From Microvirga sp. ACRRW (GTDB taxonomy: Bacteria > Pseudomonadota > Alphaproteobacteria > Rhizobiales > Beijerinckiaceae), in the NCBI RefSeq assembly GCF_022346925.1, contig NZ_JAKRNJ010000004.1, forward strand, positions 496,001-560,000: a stretch of 64,000 bases of DNA, read 5' to 3'. The translations under genes were made by a program, and so were the position numbers. This document shows, in pieces, positions 8,589-16,769 of this stretch (its first letter is position 1; every line of letters starts with the position of its first letter). Below the pieces are notes generated by a model that made no database searches, was not told where the DNA came from, and saw nothing but the letters and a program-made list of their open reading frames with translations.

Positions 8589-8603
8589 GGATCTCTTGTT
8601 TGG

Positions 8604-9623
8604 TTAGAGGAAGAAGCTCGCTCCATAGGCGATCAGGACCGCGAGAGGTCCGGTGATCTGGCGGCTCAGCAGAACGGCGGGAACGCCGATCTCGATGGTC
8701 TTCGGCTTGGCTTCGCCAAGGGCGAGACCGACGGGAACGAAGTCGCAGCCGACCTGCGCGTTGTAGGCAAACAACGCCGGAAGAGCCATTGCGGGTGCAA
8801 TGGTTCCGTTCGCGATCTGCGGACCGATGATCGCCACGCCGATCACCTGCGCAATGACCGCGCCCGGCCCGAGCACGGGCGAGAGGAACGGCAGGCCGCA
8901 GATGGCCGCGAGAACGATGAGGCCGACGATGTTGTTGGCGAGAGGTCCCATGGGCTGCGCCAGCAGATCGCCGATCCCCGTATAGAGGATGAAGCCGATC
9001 AGCATGGTCACGAAGGCCATGAACGGCAGCACGTTGCGGATGACCTGATCGATCGTCCGGCGTCCGGCATTGAAGAAGATCGCAACCGCCCGGCCCATGA
9101 CGCGGCCGACGCTGGTCACGATGCCGATGAAGCCGCCGGTCGATGCCGGGGTATGCGCGAGATCCTCGCGGGCCTCATTGGCGGCGGCACCGACGGACGG
9201 CGACAGATCCGACGCTCCTGCCGCGGCAGGAGTCGGAATGTCGGATTCATCCGCATAGGACAGGCTCGCCTCTTTCACGCCCGACACGTAGATGTCTTCG
9301 GTGATGAACTGGGCGAGCGGTCCCGATTGCCCGACAGGCGTCAGGTTGATCGTCGGAATGCGCTTGCGCGGATAGACGCCGCAGCGGGCAGTTCCGCCGC
9401 AATCGATCACGACGGCCGCGATTTCGCCCTCGACGGGCGGAGCGCGGAAACCGTCGACGACGGTGGCACCCGTCATGTCCGCGAGCTTCTGCGCCAGCGG
9501 GGGAATGCCGCCGCCGGTCACGGCGACGATCTTGTCCTTCTGCGCCGTCGGCTTGATGACCAGGGGACCGCCCCAGCCGCTTGAGCCGCGATCGATACGA
9601 ACTGCTTTAAACTTTTTTTCCAT
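8604..9623 (-). CDS. srlE: PTS glucitol/sorbitol-type EIIB-C2 (SrlE)
   Basis: A 339-residue protein with a cytoplasmic EIIB half and a membrane half, as in SrlE. The EIIB half contains the conserved DCGGTARCGVYPRKR segment; the second cysteine is the expected phosphorylated residue. The C-terminal half has several membrane spans, with FMAFVTMLIGFILYTGIGDLL and a final hydrophobic tail ending SFFL. Together with SrlA it forms the membrane channel. It begins 19 nt after the EIIC stop in the operon. Confidence 0.92.
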   Translation of the reverse strand: MEKKFKAVRIDRGSSGWGGPLVIKPTAQKDKIVAVTGGGIPPLAQKLADMTGATVVDGFRAPPVEGEIAAVVIDCGGTARCGVYPRKRIPTINLTPVGQSGPLAQFITEDIYVSGVKEASLSYADESDIPTPAAAGASDLSPSVGAAANEAREDLAHTPASTGGFIGIVTSVGRVMGRAVAIFFNAGRRTIDQVIRNVLPFMAFVTMLIGFILYTGIGDLLAQPMGPLANNIVGLIVLAAICGLPFLSPVLGPGAVIAQVIGVAIIGPQIANGTIAPAMALPALFAYNAQVGCDFVPVGLALGEAKPKTIEIGVPAVLLSRQITGPLAVLIAYGASFFL

Positions 9624-9642
9624 GGCACCCTCCCATCGCCGC

Positions 9643-10440
9643 TTAGAGCTTCACGCCTTCGCGGCGAGCCATGATCTGCGTGATCTTTTCCGTCACGACG
9701 CCTCTGATGAAGATCACGACGACGCCGACGATGAAGTACCAGACGGCGAGATTGATGTGCCATCCGGCCGGTAGCTTTCCGGCGGCTTCAAGCTGCTGCA
9801 AGGCCACCAGAACGCCGCCCCACACGAAATATTCGCCCGCATTGGCATGGGGGAACAGGCCCGTGATGGGATGGCAGAAGGACACTGCCGAGTCGTAGAA
9901 GGCCGGCTTGTGCTTTTCTTCAAGGAAGGTGCCGAAGGTGTAGGCCATCGGGTTGGTGAGGAAGAACATCGCCATGACAGGCAGCACCGTGTAGCGCGTC
10001 AGCGCGATGCGGCCGGCGGCGCGGGCCAATCCGTGCACCCGCTGCTCGCCGACGATTTCCGTGACCGCATAGAATGCCGTCATCAGAACGATCAGGGTCG
10101 GGATGATGCCGGTCACGAAACCGGTAAAGACCTGGCCGCCCTGCTGGAAGACGCCGATGAAGTGGCGACCGATGGTGGAGAGCCAGCCAAGCTGCTCCTC
10201 CTGAGCGACGTTTTTCACGCGGCTCGCGAAATCGGCGCCGGTGCCGGGAGCGGCGGGAGCCGCGTTCTGCGCCAGGATGATCAGGTCGTTGGACGCCTGC
10301 CCTGCCATCTGGCCTGCATGTGCGCCGTCGCCTGCGGCCATTCCAAGGCCGTGGACGGCGTGGCTTGCACTGAGCGATGCGTAGTGAAGACTGTCACTGA
10401 CAACATCGATGTGCTGAGCCATCGTGCTGAAGATCGTCAT
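9643..10440 (-). CDS. srlA: PTS glucitol/sorbitol-type EIIC (SrlA)
   Basis: A membrane protein of 265 residues from the ATG that has GAGGGAGGAACC directly before it; a start nine codons earlier would swallow that ribosome site. It has several membrane spans (for example GIIPTLIVLMTAFYAVTEIVG and LPVMAMFFLTNPMAYTFG). It carries an N-terminal extension of roughly 80 polar residues (to about RVKNVAQEEQLGWLS) before the canonical EIIC start. The family forms the sugar channel with SrlE. It lies second in the GutM-EIIC-EIIB-EIIA-(HPr-EI) operon. Confidence 0.9.
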   Translation of the reverse strand: MTIFSTMAQHIDVVSDSLHYASLSASHAVHGLGMAAGDGAHAGQMAGQASNDLIILAQNAAPAAPGTGADFASRVKNVAQEEQLGWLSTIGRHFIGVFQQGGQVFTGFVTGIIPTLIVLMTAFYAVTEIVGEQRVHGLARAAGRIALTRYTVLPVMAMFFLTNPMAYTFGTFLEEKHKPAFYDSAVSFCHPITGLFPHANAGEYFVWGGVLVALQQLEAAGKLPAGWHINLAVWYFIVGVVVIFIRGVVTEKITQIMARREGVKL

Positions 10441-10502
10441 GGTTCCTCCCTCAGACAAAGGGCACAAGCGGCCCCTTATTCCTCTTTATGATTCAGCAGG
10501 CT

Positions 10503-10922
10503 TCAGGCCGGCTGATCCTGCAGCGCAGCTTCACGCTTTCGGACTTTTGCATTCTCGATCTGCTGGGCGGCCTGCTCCAGGGCCTGCTTGCGCCCGCGCA
10601 TGCCGGTGAATGTCTCGTCAGCGAGGAGGCTGGCGATGGTGCGGCCCTCGAACTGGTCAAGGCGCTTGAACTTGGCAAAGACGCTGCGCCCTTCCATGGT
10701 GAAGAGGTCGCGGATCGTGTCATTGGGCGCGACTACCAGGATGAGGATGATGCCGCGGCCAAGGCTCGCTCGGGCATTGCCGACGCCCATGTAGCCATCG
10801 GTCCAGCGGCGTTCGATGGAGCCCATGACCTCCCGATAATGCCGCATCTGGATCCAGGTCCCGACGGCCTGGAGCAGCCATACCAGGCCAAGCAGAAGCA
10901 ATCCGATCTGCCAAAGAGCCAT
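10503..10922 (-). CDS. gutM: GutM-type glucitol operon activator homologue
   Basis: A 139-residue protein with a single N-terminal membrane span (ALWQIGLLLLGLVWLLQAVGTW) and a basic, helical C-terminal part, matching the GutM/SrlM family that always accompanies glucitol-type PTS genes. GutM is described as an activator of the gut operon in E. coli, though its mechanism is poorly known and the membrane span suggests it acts at the membrane. The ATG was chosen because GGAGG lies 6 nt before it; a GTG one codon earlier is also possible. It leads the operon, 62 nt ahead of the EIIC gene. Confidence 0.88.
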   Translation of the reverse strand: MALWQIGLLLLGLVWLLQAVGTWIQMRHYREVMGSIERRWTDGYMGVGNARASLGRGIILILVVAPNDTIRDLFTMEGRSVFAKFKRLDQFEGRTIASLLADETFTGMRGRKQALEQAAQQIENAKVRKREAALQDQPA

Positions 10923-11140
10923 CACCCACCTCCAGCTTGAACATGCAAGCGAAGTACGCGTTTCCTAAAATCCATCATCGGTCTGGGAGGCCGATTTTGT
11001 CCATTCTTCTTGCGAAGAGAACATTTGCTATCTCAAGTGTCAATGTGTACATTCTAATGAGTGTTGAAACCGGTGAGGAGAGCCCCCTTTGAAAGGGCCT
11101 TGCCAGGGAGCCCGGCCTGCCCTTGCCTGGGAGTGCTGCG

Positions 11141-11761
11141 ATGGATCTGACGTTAAGTAAGGAACTCGCCCGTATCCCGGATCTGCGGCATCAGATCCGT
11201 AGCCTTCACCGGTTCCGCAGCAGCTTCAACCGGGGCATCGACCTCGTCGCCCGCCATATGAACATGGTCGCGAACATCAACGAGAGCTGCAGCACCCTAG
11301 CTTTCCTCAACTGGGCCGAAAAGGCCGATCAGAATAAGCCGTACAGGGTTCACAACAGTCCGGATTCCTGCCTTTTCACCTGCGGTCTCCTCCTGGCAGA
11401 ATTGATCAGGACTGCGCCCGTCACATCCGTAAAGGAGGCCCACCGGGCTGTAGATGCCTCGCTACCGGTTGAAACCCGAGCGATTGCGGAGTTCTGGCCC
11501 GAGGGCTTTCTCCTCACCAGCTACTGCGCCAGCCTTCTGGACGCGATCCTGCAACAGGATTTCAAGACCTCCGTGACCCTCGCCCCGGTCGCGACGGACA
11601 TCAGGACATGGTGGTCGTTCCGCGAGAACACCCAAGACGATCCCTCCGCTGCCATCGGCTTTTTCGATCTCTTTGCCGGGCAGGAGCCGAACTGGCCGCA
11701 GCTGGAGGCAGCCTCGCTGCGCCACGCCCTCGGAAGCGAGCCTCAGCTCGCGTTGCAATAG
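11141..11761 (+). CDS. Protein of unknown function in the PTS island
   Basis: A 206-residue protein that I do not recognise. The ATG has GGGAG 7 nt upstream, a better start than the TTG 18 nt earlier. The chain is mostly helical by composition, without a signal peptide; it has an aromatic segment (TWWSFREN) and a cysteine-bearing stretch (SPDSCLFTCGLLLAELIR). It is divergent from gutM and lies ahead of the oxidoreductase on the same strand, with 154 nt between, so a shared role with the polyol genes is possible but not shown. Confidence 0.55.
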   Translation: MDLTLSKELARIPDLRHQIRSLHRFRSSFNRGIDLVARHMNMVANINESCSTLAFLNWAEKADQNKPYRVHNSPDSCLFTCGLLLAELIRTAPVTSVKEAHRAVDASLPVETRAIAEFWPEGFLLTSYCASLLDAILQQDFKTSVTLAPVATDIRTWWSFRENTQDDPSAAIGFFDLFAGQEPNWPQLEAASLRHALGSEPQLALQ

Positions 11762-11915
11762 TGCGAATGGGCCCTTCGGCAGGCGGGCAAACCGTTACTC
11801 GCACTCCTTTTTCGGAGTGTCGGCTCGCCATGAGACCAATGTACATATTGTTTGACCGGCATACAAAAGTTCATTACGTAGTTTGGCATCATTTCAGGAA
11901 AGAAGGGCAGGATCG

Positions 11916-13244
11916 ATGACACGGGTCACACAGCTGGGCTTGGCGGCCGAACTCGCGGCGCGGGTGGAGAAATTCGGTCCGATCACCATCGGCCTGGCCG
12001 GCGCGGGCCAGATGGGAACCGACATCGTCGTCGAGGTCGCTCTCATGCCGGGCGTGCGCATCGGTGCCATCTCCGAGGTCCGCACCCAGGCTGCGCGCGA
12101 TGCTGCTCTTCTGGCAGGCCATGCCGCCGATGACATCGTGAACGCGTCGAGCTCCTCCGACATCGACCGCGCCATCGAGGCGAACAAGCTCGCCATTACC
12201 GATGACCTCAACGCTCTATGCGCCGCAGGCCGCATCGACGTGGTGATCGACGCTACGGGCAACCCGAATATCGGCACGCTGTTCGCCCTCGAGGCGATGA
12301 AGAACGGCAAGCATGTCGTGATGCTGAACGTGGAAGCCGACATCACCGTCGGACGTTTCCTCAAGGAAGAGGCCCGCAAGGCTGGCGTCGTTTATACGGG
12401 CGCCGCCGGTGACGAGCCTGCCTGCACGCTGGAGATCGTCAGCTTCGCCCAGAGCCTCGGCTTCGAGATCGTGGCCGCAGGCAAAGGCAAAAACAATCCG
12501 CTCAAGTTCGATGCGGTGCCCGCCGAGTACGAGCAGGAAGCCCGCGAGCGCAACATGAATGCGCGCATGCTGGTCGAGTTCGTGGACGGCACCAAGACCA
12601 TGGTCGAGATGGTGGCCGTCGCCAACGCCACGGGCCTCGTGCCGGACGTTCCCGGTATGCATGGCCCGAAGGCCACGCGCGAAGAGCTGGCGCAGGTTCT
12701 GTGCACCAAGGAAGACGGCGGCATTCTCAGCCGTTCGGGCGTCGTGGATTACTCCATCGGCAAAGGTGTGGCACCTGGCGTGTTCTGCATCGTGAAGCCG
12801 AAGCATCCGCGCGTTCTGGAGCGCATGATCGACCTGAAGGTCGGCCCCGGCCCGTGCTTCTCCATCGTCCGCCCCTATCACCTCACGAGCCTCGAGACGC
12901 CGCTCTCGGCTGCCCGCGCCGTTGCCTTTGGCAAGCCCGACATGCAGCCGCTCGATCATCCGGTGGCCGAATGCGTTTCCGTCGCCAAGCGCGACCTGCA
13001 GCCGGGCGAGACTCTCGGCAAAATCGGCGAGACGGATTATCGCGGCTTCGCCATGACCTGGAATGAGGCGCGTAGCGAGAAGGCTCTACCGCTCGGCCTG
13101 TCGGAGCGCGCGAAGGTGGTGAAGCCCATCAAGGCGGGCGAGCGCCTCACCTACGACAACTGCCAGCCGGATGAGTCCTTCATCGTCACGCAGATCCGCC
13201 GCCGCCTCGACGAGGCTGATGCGCGCTTCGTGTCCGCTGCCTGA
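11916..13244 (+). CDS. NAD(P)-dependent oxidoreductase with homoserine-dehydrogenase-like fold and C-terminal SAF domain
   Basis: A 442-residue enzyme. Residues 20-50 hold the Rossmann motif ([13 protein letters not shown]), followed by a homoserine-dehydrogenase-like NAD-binding domain with [12 protein letters not shown] and a catalytic-domain segment [16 protein letters not shown]. From about residue 350 there is a SAF-type domain ([16 protein letters not shown] and [14 protein letters not shown]), as in flagellar FlgA and some sugar-acid dehydratases. The family is often found with sugar catabolic genes, but its substrate is not known to me. It leads an operon with the E1 alpha, E1 beta and E2 genes, suggesting it makes the keto compound that the complex cleaves. 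The ATG start follows AAGGGCAGGATCG. Confidence 0.85.
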   Translation: MTRVTQLGLAAELAARVEKFGPITIGLAGAGQMGTDIVVEVALMPGVRIGAISEVRTQAARDAALLAGHAADDIVNASSSSDIDRAIEANKLAITDDLNALCAAGRIDVVIDATGNPNIGTLFALEAMKNGKHVVMLNVEADITVGRFLKEEARKAGVVYTGAAGDEPACTLEIVSFAQSLGFEIVAAGKGKNNPLKFDAVPAEYEQEARERNMNARMLVEFVDGTKTMVEMVAVANATGLVPDVPGMHGPKATREELAQVLCTKEDGGILSRSGVVDYSIGKGVAPGVFCIVKPKHPRVLERMIDLKVGPGPCFSIVRPYHLTSLETPLSAARAVAFGKPDMQPLDHPVAECVSVAKRDLQPGETLGKIGETDYRGFAMTWNEARSEKALPLGLSERAKVVKPIKAGERLTYDNCQPDESFIVTQIRRRLDEADARFVSAA

Positions 13245-13299
13245 GATTGAACGGGCGGCCTTGGCGTCGCCCTCACCCCCACCTGCCGAGAGAACAGTC

Positions 13300-14328
13300 A
13301 TGGCTCAACCCACGACCAACAAGGCGGCGGCCTCAGTACATGCCGCCAACCTGCCGGATGTGTACCGGCGCCTGTCCACGGATGATCTGCGCGAGGCTCT
13401 GCGCAAGATGCACCTCATCCGCCGCTTCGAGGAGAGCGCGGAAGAATCCTACATGCGCGGCCTGATCCACGGCACGATGCACCTGTCCATTGGCCAGGAA
13501 GCGAGCGCGGTGGGCATGTGCATGCCATTGTCGGATGCCGACTACATCACCTCCACCCATCGTGGCCACGGCCATTGCATCGGCAAAGGCGCCGAGGTGA
13601 AGAAGATGCTCGCCGAGTTCTTCGGCAAGGAAGACGGCTATTGCCGCGGTCGCGGCGGCTCCATGCACATCGCCGATGTGAGCAAGGGCAATCTCGGCGC
13701 CAACGGCATCGTGGGCGGCGGCATTCCGATTGCGGTCGGCGCTGCACTCTCCATGAAGAAGCAGGGCAAGGATTCGGTCGTCATCTCGTTCTTCGGTGAC
13801 GGCGCGAACAACGAAGGCGCGTTCCACGAGGCGCTCAACATGGCGGCCGTCTGGAAGCTGCCTGTGATCTTCGTGTGCGAGAACAACGGCTACGGCATGT
13901 CGACCTCCACGAAGCGTTCGACTGCCGTGGCGAACATCGCCGACCGCGCGGGCGCCTATGCGATGCCGGGCGTCATCGTCGACGGCAACAATTTCAGCGC
14001 CGTTGCCGCAGCCTCCTTCGAGGCCTGCGACCGCGCCCGCCGTGGCGAAGGTCCGACGCTGATCGAGAGCAAGACCTACCGCATTCGCGGCCATTCGCGC
14101 TCGGACCGCAACCGCTATCGCACGAAGGAAGAGATCGAGTCCTGGCAGGCGCGCGATCCCATCGGGATCTTCGAGAAGGAACTCACGGATCTCGGCCTCA
14201 TCACGCCCGACGAGATCGAGAAGATCCGCGCCGAGGTGGAAGCCGAAATCGCAGAAGGTCTCGAATTCGCGAAGGCCAGCCCCTCGCCTGCGCCTACCGA
14301 CGTCACCCGCTATGTCTACACGGATTGA
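13300..14328 (+). CDS. Thiamine-diphosphate-dependent dehydrogenase E1 alpha (acetoin/pyruvate dehydrogenase type)
   Basis: A 342-residue E1 alpha subunit. The ThDP/Mg motif starts [15 protein letters not shown], and [20 protein letters not shown] and the GRGGSMH loop are typical of AcoA/PdhA. The [18 protein letters not shown] loop near the C-terminus is the E1 phosphorylation-loop region. It decarboxylates a 2-keto acid or cleaves an alpha-hydroxyketone such as acetoin and passes the acyl group to lipoate on E2. It starts 55 nt after the oxidoreductase, and the next gene overlaps or abuts it. Confidence 0.92.
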   Translation: MAQPTTNKAAASVHAANLPDVYRRLSTDDLREALRKMHLIRRFEESAEESYMRGLIHGTMHLSIGQEASAVGMCMPLSDADYITSTHRGHGHCIGKGAEVKKMLAEFFGKEDGYCRGRGGSMHIADVSKGNLGANGIVGGGIPIAVGAALSMKKQGKDSVVISFFGDGANNEGAFHEALNMAAVWKLPVIFVCENNGYGMSTSTKRSTAVANIADRAGAYAMPGVIVDGNNFSAVAAASFEACDRARRGEGPTLIESKTYRIRGHSRSDRNRYRTKEEIESWQARDPIGIFEKELTDLGLITPDEIEKIRAEVEAEIAEGLEFAKASPSPAPTDVTRYVYTD

Positions 14329-14335
14329 GCCTGCC

Positions 14336-15334
14336 ATGGATGCGAATGTGCGTGAACTCAGCTATGCCCAAGCCATTCAGGAAGCGATGGCCATCGCCAT
14401 GGAGCAGGACGAGCGCGTCTTTCTCATGGGCGAGGATATCGGCGTCTATGGCGGCGCGTTTCAGGTGACCGGCGACCTGGTCCATCGCTTCGGCGAGGAC
14501 CGGGTGATGGACACTCCGATTTCCGAACTCGGCGGCGCAGGCGTCGCGGTTGGTGCTGCCGTCACCGGCATGCGCCCGATCTTCGAGTTCCAGTTCTCGG
14601 ATTTTGCGACGCTCGCCATGGAGCAGATCGTGAACCAGGCCGCGAAGATGCGCTACATGCTCGGCGGCAACGTCTCGGTGCCGCTCGTGATGCGCTTTCC
14701 CGCAGGCTCCGGCACGGGTGCCGCGGCCCAGCACAGCCAGAGCCTGGAAGCCTGGCTCGCGCATGTGCCCGGCCTGAAGGTGCTTCAGCCTTCGACGCCG
14801 CACGATGCCAAGGGCATGTTGCTCGCAGCCGTCGCCGATCCCGACCCGGTGATGATCTTCGAGCACAAGCTTCTCTACAAGATGAAGGGTCCGGTGCCGG
14901 AAGGCTATTACACGGTTCCCATCGGCAAGGCCGAGACGCGCCGCCATGGCCGCGATCTCACCATCGTCGCCACCGCGATCATGGTGCACAAATCGCTCGA
15001 TGCCGCGGCACAACTCGCGGAGGAAGGCATCGACGTCGAGGTGATCGACCTGCGCTCGCTGCGTCCGATGGATACGCCCGCCATCATCGAGAGCGTGAAG
15101 AAGACCTCGCGGCTTCTCTGCGTCTACGAGGGCGTGAAGACGCTCGGCATCGGCGCTGAGATCAGCGCGGCCATCGTCGAGAGCGACGCCTTCGATTATC
15201 TCGATGCGCCGGTGATGCGCTTAGGGGGCGCGGAATCGCCGCTTCCCTACAATCCGGAGCTCGAAAAGGCCGCCGTGCCGCAGGTTCCCGATATCGTCGC
15301 TGCCGCGCGCAAGCTCGTTCGCAAGGAGGCCTGA
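14336..15334 (+). CDS. Thiamine-diphosphate-dependent dehydrogenase E1 beta (acetoin/pyruvate dehydrogenase type)
   Basis: The beta subunit of the E1 heterotetramer. From the ATG chosen here it has 332 residues and begins, as is usual, a few residues before the conserved [20 protein letters not shown] segment; another ATG 24 nt upstream would overlap the E1 alpha gene by 17 nt. Recognisable motifs are [14 protein letters not shown], the [17 protein letters not shown] stretch and the C-terminal [14 protein letters not shown]. It completes the ThDP-binding site with E1 alpha. The E2 gene follows after a single base. Confidence 0.93.
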   Translation: MDANVRELSYAQAIQEAMAIAMEQDERVFLMGEDIGVYGGAFQVTGDLVHRFGEDRVMDTPISELGGAGVAVGAAVTGMRPIFEFQFSDFATLAMEQIVNQAAKMRYMLGGNVSVPLVMRFPAGSGTGAAAQHSQSLEAWLAHVPGLKVLQPSTPHDAKGMLLAAVADPDPVMIFEHKLLYKMKGPVPEGYYTVPIGKAETRRHGRDLTIVATAIMVHKSLDAAAQLAEEGIDVEVIDLRSLRPMDTPAIIESVKKTSRLLCVYEGVKTLGIGAEISAAIVESDAFDYLDAPVMRLGGAESPLPYNPELEKAAVPQVPDIVAAARKLVRKEA

Positions 15335-15335
15335 C

Positions 15336-16694
15336 ATGCCGACTGAGGTGATCCTGCCGCGCGTCGACATGGATATGGCGACCGGCAAAGTCTCCAAGTG
15401 GTTCGTGAAGGAGAACGCCAAGGTCGAGAAGGGCCAGGTGATCTTCGAGATCGAAACCGACAAGGCCGCAATGGAAATCGAGGCTCCTGTTTCCGGCATT
15501 CTCCGGGACGTGACGGGCGAGGAAGGCCAGGAAGTGCCGGTCGGCAGCATCGTCGCCATGATCTACGGCGAGAACGAGGCCTATGCAGGCCCCGCGAAAG
15601 TTGCTGGCGGGCCGGTTCAGGCCGCACCCGGAGCACCTATCGACATTCCGACCGCAGCCGATGCGCCTGCCGAGCCGGCCTCCCCCGCTCCGGCAGTGAC
15701 CACGCGTGAGCCTGTCACCGCAGACTCGCATGGCGTTCGCGCGACGCCGCTTGCCCGCCGCTTCGCGCGCGAGCAGGGAATCGAGCTCAGCCAGCTGCGC
15801 GGCTCCGGTCCGCGCGGACGGATTCAGCACAGCGACGTGCTGGAGCATGTGAGCAGTCAGGGCGCAGCCACTGAGGCGCGCCCTGCCGCGCGTTCTGCGT
15901 GCCGTGTACCGGCGGCAACTTCCGCTGCGCGTGAAACGAGTGCGCTGAACCGCGTCTGGCTGCGCCAGGGATCGGGCACGCCCATCGTTCTGATCCACGG
16001 CTTCGGCTCGGACCTGAACAGCTGGCGTCCTCTTCTGTCCTCCATGCCTGCGGACCGCTCGATCCTCGGCATCGATCTGCCGGGGCACGGACGCTCGCCG
16101 CTTTCCGGTGAGAGCACCCTCGACGATCTGGCTGCCTCCATCATCGACACGCTCCTCAGCGAAGGTGTCGAGAGCCTGCATCTGATCGGGCATTCCCTCG
16201 GCTCGGCGGTCGCAGCAACCGTTGCGGCGCAGTCGCAGCTCGACATCCGCTCTTTGATGCTGCTGTCACCCGCAGGTCTCGGCCCCGACATGAACGGCGC
16301 CTTCATCTCCGGCTTTCTGCGCGCCACGAGCGAGGCGAGCCTTGCTCCGTGGGTGCGCGAACTCGCCTTCGACGAACGCGCCCTTGGCGCATCATTCGTC
16401 AGCGCGACGCTGCGCGCCCGCACGAACGAGCTGACGCAGTCGCAGGAGCAGATCGCGGGCAGCCTGTTCCCGGACGGCACGCAATCCTTCAGCATCCGTC
16501 ACCTGCTCGAGAACTTCGACTGGCCGGTGAAGGTGGTCTACGGCACGGAGGACCGGATCATTCCGGCTCGCCACGCAGCGGGCCTGCCGGGCAATGTCGC
16601 CGTTCACCTGTTCCCGGCCACCGGCCACATGCCCCAGATCGAGCAGCGGCAGGCCATCGGACGTCTGGCGGCGGAACTCGCACGGCTCGGATAA
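15336..16694 (+). CDS. E2 subunit with lipoyl domain, E3-binding domain and fused alpha/beta-hydrolase (AcoC-like)
   Basis: A 452-residue protein in three parts. Residues 1-80 form a lipoyl domain with Lys43 in ETDKAAMEIEA. Residues about 128-170 form the peripheral subunit-binding domain (GVRATPLARRFAREQGIE...GRIQHSDVLEHV). From about 205 to the end is an alpha/beta-hydrolase fold with VLIHGFGSDLNSW and the nucleophile elbow LIGHSLGSAV, in place of the usual 2-oxoacid acyltransferase catalytic domain. This architecture is known for the E2 of acetoin dehydrogenase (AcoC). No lipoamide dehydrogenase (E3) gene is in the window, so the complex must borrow one encoded elsewhere. Confidence 0.92.
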   Translation: MPTEVILPRVDMDMATGKVSKWFVKENAKVEKGQVIFEIETDKAAMEIEAPVSGILRDVTGEEGQEVPVGSIVAMIYGENEAYAGPAKVAGGPVQAAPGAPIDIPTAADAPAEPASPAPAVTTREPVTADSHGVRATPLARRFAREQGIELSQLRGSGPRGRIQHSDVLEHVSSQGAATEARPAARSACRVPAATSAARETSALNRVWLRQGSGTPIVLIHGFGSDLNSWRPLLSSMPADRSILGIDLPGHGRSPLSGESTLDDLAASIIDTLLSEGVESLHLIGHSLGSAVAATVAAQSQLDIRSLMLLSPAGLGPDMNGAFISGFLRATSEASLAPWVRELAFDERALGASFVSATLRARTNELTQSQEQIAGSLFPDGTQSFSIRHLLENFDWPVKVVYGTEDRIIPARHAAGLPGNVAVHLFPATGHMPQIEQRQAIGRLAAELARLG

Positions 16695-16717
16695 GCGGCC
16701 AAGCAACCGAACAAAGC

Positions 16718-16750
16718 AAAATGCCCGGCACGAGCCGGGCATTTCTTTTT
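16718..16750. terminator. Intrinsic terminator after the E2 gene
   Basis: ATGCCCGGC and GCCGGGCAT form a perfect 9-bp stem with a 4-nt loop. It is preceded by AAA and followed by TTCTTTTT, so it can terminate the E2 operon on the plus strand and, less strongly, the convergent Na/Pi-cotransporter gene. Confidence 0.85.
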
Positions 16751-16769
16751 GTGCGTTTGCAATTTGCTT

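Noticed and set aside
8334..9584. 416-codon plus-strand open frame opposite srlE/srlB
   Set aside because: Antisense shadow; no motif, no ribosome site and biased His/Asp/Arg composition.
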